A stretch of DNA of 64,000 nucleotides. Origin: Teratosphaeria epicoccoides. Its lineage: Eukaryota > Ascomycota > Dothideomycetes > Mycosphaerellales > Teratosphaeriaceae. Below, piece after piece: positions 1-11,224 of this stretch. Every line of letters begins with the position of its first letter. Position 1 is the stretch's first letter. The stretch spans positions 372,001 to 436,000 of the forward strand of contig JADDMT010000013.1 in NCBI GenBank assembly GCA_021401465.1, written 5' to 3'. Under the pieces are notes generated by a model. It made no database searches, was not told the origin of the DNA, and worked only from the letters and a program-made list of their open reading frames with translations. A program made the position numbers and the translations under genes.

Positions 1-1287
1 AAGTTGGCTTCAATTTCATCTGCTTTAGCTCAGCCGCTATGAGCAGGGCGCCCTCTGTGATGCAATCTTGGGGTGGGCTTCCAGATGGTTTCGCCTGATT
101 TCGAAGACTCACATCCGGCAAAGTCAGTACTGGTACTTATGGATTGACACAGTTGTACACCATGAGAAGCGAGCCAGCGCACCATCATGACGACGTCTCC
201 GACATGATCGAAACCTCACGTTTTCAAGCGAGAACCTTTCGCACAGCACGATTCACCAGCTCCGTGCTTGGGTAGGTATCTGTGCATCATCCTCGGCTGC
301 CAAGCTTTCCACTCTCGAGAGACATCATCACAAAAGACGCTGTTCGTGTAATCAGCTCATCCTTTGCCTTGGCCGCAGGTTCAGGCCAGACCGGGACAGG
401 CTGCGAACTGAGTTTGGAGCCATAGGTGTGCAAGCCTTGCATGGTGAGTGTTGGGCTTTTATGTGTCGGAGTTCATGTTTGACAAGACGTTGTTGCAGCA
501 TTTTGGCTTCTGCCACAACAAGGCAGATCGGTCGATACGAGTGTCGCGTTAATGTGCCTCGAGATAGAGCAAGAAGTGATCCTGAACCTGAGCAGCGTCG
601 ATGGGTCATTGAAGAATGCTGACTACAACTGGAGGTACAGTGGTGCTCTGGCCGGAGGATGACGTGAGCTTTGGCAAAGGTGCTACCTCCTGTTATCGTG
701 CTGTTCGTACATATATCTATGCTCGAGCCTTTTGGCTGTGGGTGGTAAGTATCGAAATAGGAAGGAGCAGCTGCAAATCGGCTCCCGTCGCTTCTGAACC
801 CCACGATATGGTGGCGGAGATATTGGCGGACTGTGCATGGATGGACCAGGGAGCTCGGGACACGCCAGCCTTGAGTCGCGCCTTCTCTCACATGTATCAG
901 CATCACACCTCATACCCGGCAAGGAAGCTTAAGGCGTGTACCTCCATGTGTACCTAACGGGTAATAGGAGGTAGGTCCTAACAACTACGAGCACACATGG
1001 CAATGAAACTTTAGCTTTCTGCGAAATCGCGCGACTAGCCCTTTCCTGACCAACAGCGCGCCGATCTCACACTGGAGCAATAGAAAGTGTCCAGCCTCGC
1101 GCCGTAGACCTCAGAGCTGCAGCACACGACATCGACATTGCCAACGCATAGCGGCGGGTGCGAGAGCGAGCCACGTTCGTCCTTGTTGTTACCAGCCTCG
1201 ACCGATCGGCCCGGATCATCACCGGTAGCGAAACCTGTTTGGTCCATTTTTAATTGAGCGCCGCCGACCTCAGGCATCGTGGCTCGG
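1..1287. other. Intergenic, upstream of the Mam3-like gene
   Basis: Single-copy looking sequence without RIP-type TAG enrichment. Several short open frames cross it on both strands (for example 352-906 minus and 616-957 plus), but they overlap one another, are of unusual composition and show no family motif, so no gene is called. It probably holds the promoter and 5' leader of the gene starting at 1,288. Confidence 0.5.
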
Positions 1288-3628
1288 ATGTCTGCGACCA
1301 GACCGGCACGAACGTCACCAGCGGCACACCAGCAACAGGTCGGACTGGTGAGAGGCAACAATGGACGGAGGGCGGGTTTCACGGTGACAGCGACTACCAT
1401 CAGCCTCGCCAGACTGCTGGTGCTGCCATTGGTGAGCGCAGCGCCATTGCGGGCTTGGGGTGGTGTCGGCGCACGGGAACATGACCACCGCGATGACGAG
1501 CTGCCCAAGTCACCGGAAGATGCCAGCCTGTGGGTGTACTTGGGTATCGCCGTTGCATTGGTGCTGCTGGGCGGAGCATTCGCCGGGTTGACGATCGCGT
1601 TCATGGGTCAGGATGAGACATATCTACAGGTCACTGCAGCGTCGGGAGACACGCCGAGAGAGCGCAAGAATGCTAAAGCAGTGCTGAACTTGCTCAAGAA
1701 GGGCAAGCATTGGGTGCTGGTCACGTTGTTGCTGAGCAATGTCATCACCAATGAGACACTGCCGATTGTGCTGGACAGGAGCTTGGGCGGTGGCTGGCCT
1801 GCCGTCGTGAGCAGTACCGTGCTGATCGGTAGGAATCATCTTGATTCCAAATGTATGCAAAGCTGACGCAGAGACAGTCATCTTCGGCGAGATCGCACCC
1901 CAATCCGTCTGCGTCCGGTATGGCCTCTCCATCGGCGCGTACATGGCGCCCTTCGTGCTTGGTCTGATGTGGCTCATGGCGCCGGTCGCCTGGCCCACTG
2001 CAAAGCTGCTGGACTGGATCCTCGGCGAAGACCATGGTGTCACGTACAAGAAGGCAGGCCTCAAGAGCTTGGTTCAATTGCATCAGACTTTGGGCACGAC
2101 ACCGGGCGAGCGTCTAATGGAGGATGAAGTTAACATCATCAAGAGTGTGCTAGACTTGAAAGAGAAGGCCGTGGCAGATGTCATGACACCAATGGACGAT
2201 GTCTTCATCCTGAGTGCCGACACTGTGCTGGACGAGAACATGATGAACACCATCTTGAATCAAGGATATTCGCGGATACCTGTCTACAAGCCGGACAACA
2301 ACCGCGACTTCATTGGCATGTTACTGGTCAAGATCTTGATCACATACGATCCAGAAGATGCTCAGAGGGTCCGTGACTTCCCGCTGGCAACACTCCCAGA
2401 GACTGCACCAGAGACGTCATGCTTGGACATTATCAATTTCTTCCAGGAGGGCAAGAGTCATATGGTTCTCGTATCAGACTTCCCCGGATCCGATCATGGT
2501 GCTCAAGGTGTCGTTACGCTGGAAGATGTCATTGAGGAGCTCATCGGGGAAGAGATTGTTGACGAGTCTGATGTCTTCATCGACGTCCACAAGGCCATCC
2601 GTCGTATGAATGCCGCTGAAACTAAGAAGTACAAGATGAGCAAGGCTGGCCAATTGGTCGAGGATCTGGGCACTTTGAGCGAGTCAGAAGCCGACAGGGC
2701 TCATGGTGAGGGTGCACCACTCCTGGGCCGCGAAAGAAAAAGCAGCCTGCCAAACGGCACCACCAAGCTCCCAGGCACTACATTCACCATGCGACGCAAG
2801 AGCAGCAATGCTTCGGACACCGTGGGCGATCTCAACCAGCCTATCAAGCTGCGCGGCAGCGCCGCAGAAATCAAAAAGCATCTGGCCCATCTCGGTCCCA
2901 GTAATGCCGCGAACAAACCGAAGCCGACCAAATACACCAGTGTCAAGATCAAGCCTGGAATCAGCACCATACCGGAGAATCGGCCGACAAACCAGAAGGA
3001 AAAACAGTCACATGGTCGAAGTCGGTCGTTCGATGTAAATGATGAAGCCAACGAAACGTCATCTCTGCTTGGTGGACAGCCGTCAGATGGCGTGCAAGCT
3101 CTGCGCCAGACGTACGGTACCGATGAAATTCCAAGCGGGCGACCGCGCGGTGGATCTGAGCCACAGAGACCAATGTCTGCAGCTGAAGCCTCGCAAATGG
3201 CTGAAGAGTACACCAAGTCGCCACCTGCCCCGAGGCCGCGCGCAGAAACCAGCAAAGAGTATTTGAAGGTTCCGGGCAGTCCGTCGACGGCTGATGATGA
3301 GGAGAGCGCGGACACTATCGGAGATATGTACAGAACGACCTCGCGCTCAAAGACTCGCCGGCAAGCGCGTTCCGGCAGCATTACGGAGACGACGATCGAC
3401 GTCGGCGGTGTGAAGAAGACGGTGCTCGAGACAAATTCGTCCAGCGACACGGAGTCTGTTCATGACGATGCATCGAGAAGCACTAGCAACGGTCATGCAG
3501 AACACATTGATGCTGGTCATGCGCATGGGCAGGATAATGGACATGGCGGAGCCCCTGAGAGTAAAACACAGAAGAAGAAGCGGAAGCAGAAGAAGAGGAA
3601 GGCGGGCCATTCGGGTGAGGAGCGATAG
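1288..3628 (+). CDS. MAM3: Mam3/CNNM-like DUF21 plus CBS-pair membrane protein
   Basis: Two exons, 1,288-1,828 and 1,878-3,628, give about 763 residues. A hydrophobic N-terminal stretch (about 38-55) may be a signal or anchor. The DUF21 transmembrane domain follows, with hydrophobic segments near residues 82-107, 141-162, 172-192 and 202-230 and the family motif FGEIAPQSVCVRYGL just after the splice junction. A CBS pair runs from VMTPMDD (about 282) to LEDVIEELIGEEIVDESD (about 396-413). The last 350 residues are low complexity and Ser/Arg-rich, ending in a Lys/Arg-rich tail. Yeast Mam3 is a vacuolar membrane protein linked to manganese and other metal homeostasis, and animal CNNM proteins act in Mg transport, so metal homeostasis at an internal membrane is inferred. 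The first in-frame ATG of exon 1 is used as the start; a further 5' exon cannot be excluded. Confidence 0.9.
1829..1877 (+). other. 49-bp spliceosomal intron in the Mam3-like gene
   Basis: It has a GTAGGA donor, a CTGAC branch-type motif at 1,863-1,867 and an ACAG acceptor. Splicing joins g(1828) to tc(1878-1879), making a valine codon and the uninterrupted family motif VIFGEIAPQS. The other nearby acceptor (CAG ending at 1,871) would add two residues to that motif. Confidence 0.88.
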
Positions 3629-4334
3629 TGTGCGACCACAGTACAGTAGCAGACGGAGCTTTCGCCGATCTCGAATGGTGGGTGCTGCCATGGGGAAGCG
3701 ACGGTTGGGCATGGGGTGTATGATGTTGGGTGATATGTATATTTAGGTAGTCACTGTAATGAGGAGATGAGTTCCCTTTAGCCGGCCGGCATAGTATTTG
3801 TCTCGGTTCAAGCGGTACTAGGTACTTTTCCCGGTCAACTGGGAGCGGGTATGCGGTCCGACGTGATCGCTTGCTGAAACTGGTCGAATGCATCAAGTCT
3901 GGGTCATTTCTTACGCGCAACGCTTCCGCATCCAAACTCTCCTGCAACACGTCTGATCTGGAAGACCACTACGTTTGCTTCAGAATTCCGCTCGTGCTGC
4001 CCAAATCAGACTAATTCCGGGATGCAAGAAGGTCATGGAGTTGGATGCAGACGGTGGTTCAAGCAGCCCGAGAAGTCTTGGCCGAGACGGACATCGCGAG
4101 CGCTCCTTTTGCTCGACGAGGCAGCAGATGAGCGCGCTGGTCGTTTGTTAAGGTAGGTGGAAGGGTGGGAGGGCCTTTTAGGTCGTCTGCATAGCTCGAA
4201 ACCCGCGAAATCGCTTATGCACCTGGACATTTGCTACATGACGCGCGGTTCTCACGCAGTATCATGTGATGGCTGACCTCGTGTTCCTGTTGCAGAACCT
4301 TCTCGCTTGTGGCGATGCGGTGACTAGCCGTATT

Positions 4335-4520
4335 CAGTGGTGAAAGGTAAGTAGTATATTAGCTACGACTGTCCTATATCCTGCTAGGTACTATTACTCC
4401 TCTAGCGCTACTACGTTCCTAATACCCACCTAAGTTAGATCTTCCACTGTCTAGGAGTCTGTCCTTAGGCCTACCAGGAAAACTATTATTCCTTCTGATA
4501 CGACTTATACATAAGGATCT
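4335..4520. repeat. Small RIP-mutated repeat remnant
   Basis: A stretch of about 185 bp has the TA-rich, CTAG/TAG-rich texture of the transposon block, but it is separated from it by about 600 bp of ordinary sequence. I cannot match it to a specific element by eye. It is probably an old solo fragment. Confidence 0.4.
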
Positions 4521-4741
4521 GGGGGCGGCTTGGGAGGGGCATGAGTGCGAATCGACGGTCTCGGAGGGGAGTGGGGGAGTCTGTGTGATGGGGGTGTGGT
4601 AGGAGTTGGGGGGTTCGTTGGTGGAATGCGGAAGAGTTTGAGGGGGTGGGGGGAGTTAAAGGTTTGGATTGACGAAGGGGATCTTCGGGATGTGGTGTTG
4701 CCTTTGACGTGGTTCTTGGGGACTTCTGTCGTCTAGAACCG

Positions 4742-4766
4742 CTCTCTCTCTCTGTCTCTCGCGCGC
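4742..4766. repeat. CT-rich microsatellite
   Basis: A CTCTCTCTCT run, interrupted once by G and ending in GCGCGC. Confidence 0.7.
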
Positions 4767-5299
4767 ATTCGACCGGGTGAGCTGACGCACCGGCAATGGT
4801 GTCGCCAATCCTTGAACAACTTCAGCTTTGTCGAGGAGTGTTTCCGGCGAGCTCACTGAGTCGCGCACTGGTTCGGTGACCTCGTGCTGCGAGTTTTCTG
4901 ACGCAGTACCGCTGACGGCTCGCAGTGCCTCCGTGAACGACGTCTACAATACCAAGGCTGCGATGCAATCAAGCGCCGCAGTGCTTCGTGAAAAACCCGA
5001 GAACGACTTTGCGATGCAGCCAATCAAGTGTCGGTGTGCCGTTCCTCTAATTGCAGGGACAGGGCGGCGGTCTGAAGTTGCCAAAGTGCAGATGCGTAAG
5101 CGCCAAGTGATATCATCACGTGTTTGGTTTCAAGTGAGTCGGTTATTGTCAGATATCACTTCACTAGTGATTTATATTGTGATTCTAATGCTATTGTTAG
5201 CCTAGGTATAAGTGATGCCTCCTTGTTACTATTAACTTACTATGTTACACACTTAAATTACTCTAATATCATACCTAACAAGGTACTAAAATAGCTGAA

Positions 5300-6165
5300 G
5301 CATTGACTACTAATTTGCCTGAACCTAAGCTGCTACTACTAGCGCTAGTGTAAGTTGTTTCTATACTTACAGTATACTTATAGGAGTAGTTACTAACTTG
5401 TAGTAGTAGTCTACACTATCTAGAGACTAAGAATACTACTAATTAGTAGTATAAGTCTAAGGATAGCTAGTAGTATAATTACAACACTAGCGTTAAAGAG
5501 AAAGATGCCCTCCTATATAAGTATGACATAGCTAGCTATATTATAGAGACTAATAAAGGCAAGCTAGCTATTAATCTATGCAATGAATACACTAAGCGCG
5601 GTTATAAGTGTAGGGTCTAGTCCTAGCGTGATAATATAGCTTGCGCATTCTATAAGCGTAATAATTACGTTAGATGTTTTACTAATTACTAGTATAAGCT
5701 GTTAATTAAGGAGAAAATAGGGGTAGTTAAGTTAAGGCTTATTGCGATTAAACTGCAACTAGACAAATTTGACATGTGCATTAACATGTAGCTTAGCAAT
5801 ATAGAGGGTATGCTTAGTAGTGCTAGAGACATTAATGATGTTAATAATAATAGTAACATGCGGTCTGTTATAGCAAGGTTTAGTGTAGTTAAGGGGTAGT
5901 TAGCTATGCTAGTAGAGCATGTTGCTAGTCTTGTAGACTACAGTAATAGCTAGTTCGCTATAATGCATGTAGAGCTTAATGCTATCATAGAGTAGATAGT
6001 TGACATTAGTTATACTATTATAGACAGTATAATCTATATTAAGGCACTCTAGGGGGCTATATTTGCAGGTACTACGCTACTAGAGTATACTAATAAAGAG
6101 CGCTATGACCTCTTAGGAGGTAGTATGTAGTAGTAGTAGTAGCAAGGTAAAGGACTTAGAGTATA
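5300..6165 (+). pseudogene. E-ORF1: decayed Zn2Cys6-type protein
   Basis: A long plus-strand frame is broken mainly by TAG. Between 5,579 and 5,677 the spacing is C-x2-[Y]-x6-C-x10-C-x2-[Y]-x7-C, which is the fungal Zn(II)2Cys6 spacing with the second and fifth cysteines replaced by Tyr. Both are TAC/TAT codons, as expected if TGC/TGT lost its G through RIP on the other strand. The rest is a helical-looking, Lys/Leu/Ile-rich tail without a known domain. The original start codon is not visible; the frame is readable from about 5,300. It is divergent or tail to tail with the minus-strand ORFs of the same element. A DNA-binding regulator carried by the element is inferred. Confidence 0.55.
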
Positions 6166-6369
6166 GGGGTTTAGCGTAGCTTAGGTAATACTATTAAGTT
6201 AACAATGTAGACGCCTACTATGATTTGGCTGTAAGCGACATTCTTAACATCTTATTCATAACTTCTATTTCATCATACTACTAAGACATGTTAAATATCT
6301 TCGTAGTAATTATACTATCAAATATATAGTAACTCTACAATATTATTAACACTAGGAATTAAATTAACA

Positions 6370-8347
6370 TAATCCCCTATCTATTAACTACATCATTAAA
6401 TACTATTATGAAGGTCCTTGTAATTAGTCTTCTTGCGCAGTCGTGGCTTATATATCATCTTAGCAAGCGTTAGTGTTAGTAGCTTCTTTGTCTTCTTACT
6501 CTTCCCTGCCTTAGTCTCTACTAGTAGCAGAGTCTTTACTAGCAGCGGAGTCTTTACTAGTAGCGGAGTCTTTGCTAGCAGCTAAATCTCTGCAGCTACT
6601 AATGCTGTTACAGCTAGAGCTGCTATAGTAGTAGTAGTAAAGTCGATATTACTAACAGCCGGTCTTTAAGGAGCTTCTAACTAACACTCCTACTTGATAA
6701 CTAGCTCCTTCTTAACATGTGTAGACTGTAGCTTAGTCTTCTTATGTGGCAAAAACACCCTCTTACTCTTCATGATCTCTTTAAGCAGCAGAAGCTCTTC
6801 ATCGCTATTAAGCTTAGTTAGATCTAGCATATTAATACTATGCCATGAACTATACGCTAGAGGCTCGTCAGACTAAGCCCTTATGGTTCTAACTAGCTCT
6901 AGCTTGATAATTTGACTATTAAATGCCTCTGTGGTTAGCCATGTAACTAACGACTACAGAGTACTTAGTAGTAGCTAGACTAGTAAATCAGACGAAGGAT
7001 TCCGTTTATAGCCTCGCTATGTAGTCACATAGCTGCTCGCAGGCATGACCTCCTCTTTAGCAAGGATGGCATAGATGACAGGGTCGTTAATGTTATAAAT
7101 ATTAGGGTCGTATTATTATGTCAGGGGGGGATCTTGTCCTTAATAACTGAATTATCACGGTTGTTTAAGAGCTTATCGAATTTAGCGTCTGTAAGGTAGA
7201 ATCTACCCTTAATAGGATCATTAGCAGCTAGCTCCTTATTGCCTACGTGCTACGCATTAGAATCGTCCTGTAGCTGCTAAGGCGGATTCTTCTTAATGTA
7301 ATTCATCTATGATGCTATAGTAGCGTCCGTCTTAAATAAGACTATATTAACCTACAGGTTATACTTATTCTTACTCTTGCCGCTAGTCCTGAATAGCTCT
7401 AACATCATCTTAATATCGTCATATAGCTCTATGTCTATTTCGATAAATTGCTATATAGCTAGATCTAGATCGTGGCTGTCGACGACAATATAACCCTAAT
7501 AGCATAGATACGACTAGATGTCCCTAATGTAATCGTGCTTAATACGCCTTAATAGGAAGTTAATTAATAGGGGCTTGTCTTTAAGCTCGTTATATTCATT
7601 ATTATATAAGGCTACTACCCTATCGTACTAGTGCTCTAGCTCTGCTACAGATATAGTATCGACCTTATCATGCTACTTAGTAAGTGTAAAGGTCTTTACC
7701 TGCTTCTAAACCTTGAGATTAATCTTCAAGCACTTTAGTACTAGCGGCAGTATATCAGACAATTAGCCGCATATCGCCTTACCCCTACCTTTACTCTTTG
7801 TCGATCAGGGTTATAGCTCCTCTGTGACTAGACGATACGACCCTGTAGGCATGCTAGCATGTAGTGTTAGCTTAGGCGCTAGGGTAGGCCTATGTCTAAT
7901 ATGCTCCTAATTAGCGACTAATAGCATGCTAGCGTATGAAGATAACGCTAGTAGGCCTTAATGACCTAGAGCTGCTTAGCGACGCTTCTGCTAAGCTGCC
8001 TGAAGGTAACAAGGCTCTAAGTTCGGAGTTAGTATCATATAAGGCGTAGTAGCGGCTAGTAGCAGTGAAGTCACAGGGGTGTTCGACATGCTAGGGTTAG
8101 GACTAGAGTTTAGAGGATTATTCGCATCTATGAAAGCAGATAGTAAGTCATAAACTGTAGCGACTAACGTAAAATGAGCAGTCGTAGTATAGTTGTAGCA
8201 GCTTTCGTCGACTTACTCTACTAGGCTGCCATTAATAACTAAGGCGCTACTAGTACTTAGTAGGTTAGATGAAACATGTTGTAATAGTTACACTTAGGTA
8301 CCCTGTAGTCATACATCGCGCCATGATGCCCTCCTAGGGTCAGACAT
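6370..8347 (-). pseudogene. E-ORF2: basic protein of unknown function, RIP-decayed
   Basis: From ATG at 8,347 the minus strand reads in one frame for more than 1,200 nt with TAG/TAA interruptions, starting MSDPRRASW. At a run of seven C on the coding strand (plus-strand G run near 7,123-7,129) the coherent frame shifts. It then continues to about 6,370 with Lys/Arg-rich blocks (KSKRVFLPHKKTK, KAGKSKKTKK) and a short hexapeptide repeat. Total length would be roughly 650 residues. I recognise no catalytic motif. Possible roles include a structural or DNA-binding partner of the integrase-like ORF3 encoded upstream on the same strand, but this is only position-based inference. Confidence 0.45.
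6528..6592 (-). repeat. 18-bp tandem repeat inside E-ORF2
   Basis: Three to four copies of an 18-bp unit (AGTCTTTACTAGCAGCGG and variants) encode a repeating KTPLLV-like hexapeptide on the minus strand. Confidence 0.7.
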
Positions 8348-8539
8348 AGTACTATCTAAGCTTAGATCCGCTCCATGTATGCTAGATTAGCCATAGCGAA
8401 TTAGTAGTTACGAGGAAGAAGGTAGGGGAGCAAATCGATGAAATAGCAGATATAGGCTAGCTTATATTAATTAGACTAAGAAGAAGCACTCTTATAACAA
8501 TCTCATGTAATACTACCCTATTAGATTAAAGCCATCTAA

Positions 8540-8544
8540 TAAAC
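8540..8544. repeat. Target-site duplication TAAAC (left) of A1
   Basis: TAAAC directly precedes the first A1 LTR, and the same five bases follow the second LTR at 16,715-16,719. Confidence 0.85.
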
Positions 8545-8905
8545 TAATATAGATGTATATGCTATATGATATAGAAATATCTCGTAGTGTGACAGAGTAA
8601 TCCGACCTTTTAGTAGGTATAAGACAGCGCTGCTTTCTGCTTATCGCAGAGGTAGCGCTAAGGGTGCTTATAACCCCTAACACTCCTTAATTAGGGAAAG
8701 CATGTCTGAGCCTAACCCCGCAGGGGTACTGTAGGGTTAGCGACATAGGGGCGTCCTACGTCGACAACTAATCCTACTTAGATGACATACAAGCTAACGT
8801 ATGTACGAAGGACCCCCTTGCTAGATGTAGCAGGGTCACTACATACTAAGGGCGGGCATTAGAACCCATGCGGTTTCTAATAGCCCCCTAGTATTAACTG
8901 TATTA
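8545..8905 (-). repeat. A1 3' LTR
   Basis: Near-identical to 16,355-16,714, with differences mostly C/T and G/A. On the coding strand it begins TAATACAGTTAATAC and ends TATATTA, i.e. TG..CA ends changed to TA..TA by RIP. Confidence 0.93.
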
Positions 8906-8919
8906 CTGCCCCTCCTCCT
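8906..8919 (-). other. A1 polypurine tract
   Basis: The coding strand reads AGGAGGAGGGGCAG immediately before the 3' LTR, the expected plus-strand primer position. This fixes the orientation of the element. Confidence 0.75.
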
Positions 8920-9334
8920 ATGAGGATGTCCCTAGCCTTACTAAGTAATGCACGCGGAATGTATAGGGTACAGGATGTATCACGCTTACACCGCGCAAGG
9001 GTAAATAGGTAGATAGCCTATGTAACATGTGTCATGTATACACCTTAATACCTTCGTAGCGAGTACAGGGCGGAGGCTACTAACTCAGGCAGGTTTTAAC
9101 CTGTTACATGTTAGGCGGCTTTGTAATACCTTCGCTTTACATGCAGATTAAGATATCAGGATACTACAAGCATGTACTTTAGTCAATCCTTGAAATTATA
9201 GGGCGAGCATGCGCGCTAGCCTCGCCAAGTAGCTTGGCCGTCCCTATTTAGTCGTGACTATAGAGAACGTGTTGTAGAACCTTAGGGTAGTAGGAAGGTA
9301 CGCGGACACTCTACACGCGCCGCTTAAAACAGCA

Positions 9335-9550
9335 GGAGCGCGCTCCTAGCGCGGGTCTCGCCACATTTTCATGCTAGTAGGCTAGTATAAGTGCGGTTAG
9401 CGCACATGCGTGACAGCCGCATTATCTGTTCTTGCATCATTAGGTCCTCTTATAAGTCAACTAAAGGCAGGTACTCTGCGCATGTAGTTTAAGTTACTAG
9501 CTTAACAGTTGCGATAGGTAACAGGGGGGCTGTTAGAGGGTATAAAAGCC
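9335..9550 (+). promoter_or_regulatory. Conserved promoter block of the A antisense ORF
   Basis: A perfect 12-bp palindrome GGAGCGCGCTCC (9,335-9,346) is followed by a TATA box TATAAAAG at 9,541, exactly 88 bp before the ATG at 9,629. The same palindrome, TATA box and 88-bp spacing are seen in the copies at 40,687-40,983 and, inverted, at 52,540-52,246. Its preservation beside a plus-strand ORF suggests the antisense gene has its own promoter. It is on the strand opposite to gag-pol, so it is not the LTR promoter. Confidence 0.6.
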
Positions 9551-9628
9551 TCGTCGCTTCCTAAACTTTCCTATTCTAAGACACTAACATCGACCTCCGC
9601 TCCTATTTTGCTTAGCTTGCGCCTTGCT

Positions 9629-11224
9629 ATGTCTGCAGGTCTAAACCGGAGCTTCTTCTTCTTCAATTAATCAATTAAGATCAACTAACTTATCTTAGCC
9701 ATAATAGCTCATGTGCTACAGACTAAGTTTGACGCTACTCGCTCTGCCTGCAATCGTCGCTTATGTCGACGATGCCTTGACAACCTTAGTAGCCAAGCTA
9801 CACATATTTCTCCTCTGCGTGTTAGTAAGGTGTCCCCTACCTGCGAGGTATGCGTGGCTTATACTAACCGAAGCGTAGCTAAGATCTACGTTAGCGGATT
9901 TAATGAGGGTAGTGTCTACTGCAATTATGTTAACTATAATAGCAAGCATCAAAAATGCCAAGACCTCCCTAAAGAGGTATACGGCGAGTACAACTAGCTC
10001 TGCTAGAACATCGATGACTTCTAGAGTGCGCGCGATAAGGGGATTGCTAAAGGCACTCTGACTATGAACAGGCTACAGGCTAAGTACCGCGAGGCACTCG
10101 CCTACCTGCTTGGCGCCCTCTCGTGCTTTACTACAGCTACTAACTGTTCTCATAGTAGTGTTCGCTTCGACTCTCTACTAACAGGCGAAAACGTTTATCT
10201 AGGTCTAATTGCAGACTTAGTCTAGAAGATCTTAAAGGTACTAACTGTTAGGGTCGAGACCTTTACTATAGTACGCATATAGTGCGGGTACTCTCTAAGT
10301 ATGAATGCTAACTTTCTCTACTAGGCTAACGTTAGCGTCAAGAAATATCCGACTAGCTGTTAGCGTTAGCAACTCGGGGCCCTTGCCTCTATTAACGATG
10401 ACTTTAAGACGTAGATAATCCGCAAGAAGGTTATCAAGTAATTTACTACTCCTACTACTAAGGCTACGCCCTAGCGCTATACTAAGAGACAGCCTGCCTC
10501 TAAGCCGGTCCTAAAGACTAAGCCGTAAGTTACTTACTCGAATCCTGTCGCGTGCGTATAGCTAACACATTGTAGCGCCGCTGCCTACGCCGCCTTGACG
10601 CTACTGTCTAAGAAGAAGAAGAAGGCTAGGGCCAAAATTAAGGTTAGTAACGAGGAAGCCGAACCTTCCCTGCTTGCGACCCGTACTACGTCCGTTAAGA
10701 CGCTAAGGCACAAGCCTCTAGGCCAGATCTTTAAGGATAAGGAGGATGACGATGTCTAGGATACCTTCGGTCCTAACGTGATCCCTTCGCGCTGTAGTGT
10801 CACCGTACTAGTTACGCCTGAGAGGGACACTAAGTCTAATGATATAGTCGACACTCGTGTCAAGAAGCGCAAGATGATCTCAAGGTCTAAGCGCGACAGC
10901 CGCAAGCGCGCTTGAGTCTCTTCGCCTTCTGATGCTAAGGATAAGGTAGTCGTTATAACTAGGCGCAGTAAGGATGTCGCTAGTTCTCTAGCTACTATAG
11001 GCTCTAAAGACAAGCTCCCTCGTAACCTACTAAAGAAGAAGATGCTAGCCTCTCTTTATGGCGTTACTACCCCTGTTACTTATAGTCGCTTTAGGGTGTT
11101 TAGTAGACCCTATGTAGGTAGGTAGTCCCTAGCAAACCGTAACAAGAGAGACTCTTCTGCTTCGGGTTTAGTCAGGAAGCCCCTAACTAGTAGTCGCTAA
11201 GCATTAGCTACGAAGCTAATCTAA
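9629..11224 (+). pseudogene. A1 antisense accessory ORF (Cys-rich N-terminus, basic C-terminus)
   Basis: From ATG to TAA the frame is kept over 532 codons, broken only by in-frame TAG/TAA (and one TGA near 10,914). The start reads MSAGLNRSFFFFN. About residues 33-120 are rich in Cys (ACNRRLCRRC, CEVC and further Cys); comparison of copies suggests extra Cys lost to RIP. The C-terminal third has Lys/Arg clusters (LSKKKKKA, VKKRKM) resembling nuclear localisation signals. It is not a gag, pol or envelope protein that I recognise. Its stop TAA (11,222-11,224) overlaps the TAG of pol (11,221-11,223) on the other strand. Two more copies exist (40,983-42,584 and the split one at 28,370-28,588 plus 52,246-50,859). 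A nucleic-acid-binding accessory protein is inferred. Confidence 0.65.

Larger units (their letters stand above)
3629..5199. other. Intergenic between the Mam3-like gene and the transposon block
   Basis: It holds the 3' end of the Mam3-like transcript unit, a short CT microsatellite and one small RIP-looking island (both listed separately). Short open frames at 4,545-4,736 and 4,828-5,205 have no recognisable motif; the latter runs into the RIP block. A 10-bp inverted pair (AAGTGATATC near 5,105; GATATCACTT near 5,153) lies at the block edge and could be an end remnant or chance. Confidence 0.5.

Noticed and set aside
352..957. Overlapping open frames of 113 and 184 residues on both strands
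   Set aside because: They overlap heavily, have no motif, and the composition looks non-coding. No splice-supported gene model emerged.
1035..1604. 189-residue minus-strand frame
   Set aside because: It is the shadow of exon 1 of the Mam3-like gene, whose motifs are clear on the plus strand.
4828..5205. 125-residue plus-strand frame with a hydrophobic end
   Set aside because: Its last third runs into RIP sequence, which makes the hydrophobic tail, and no family features are visible.
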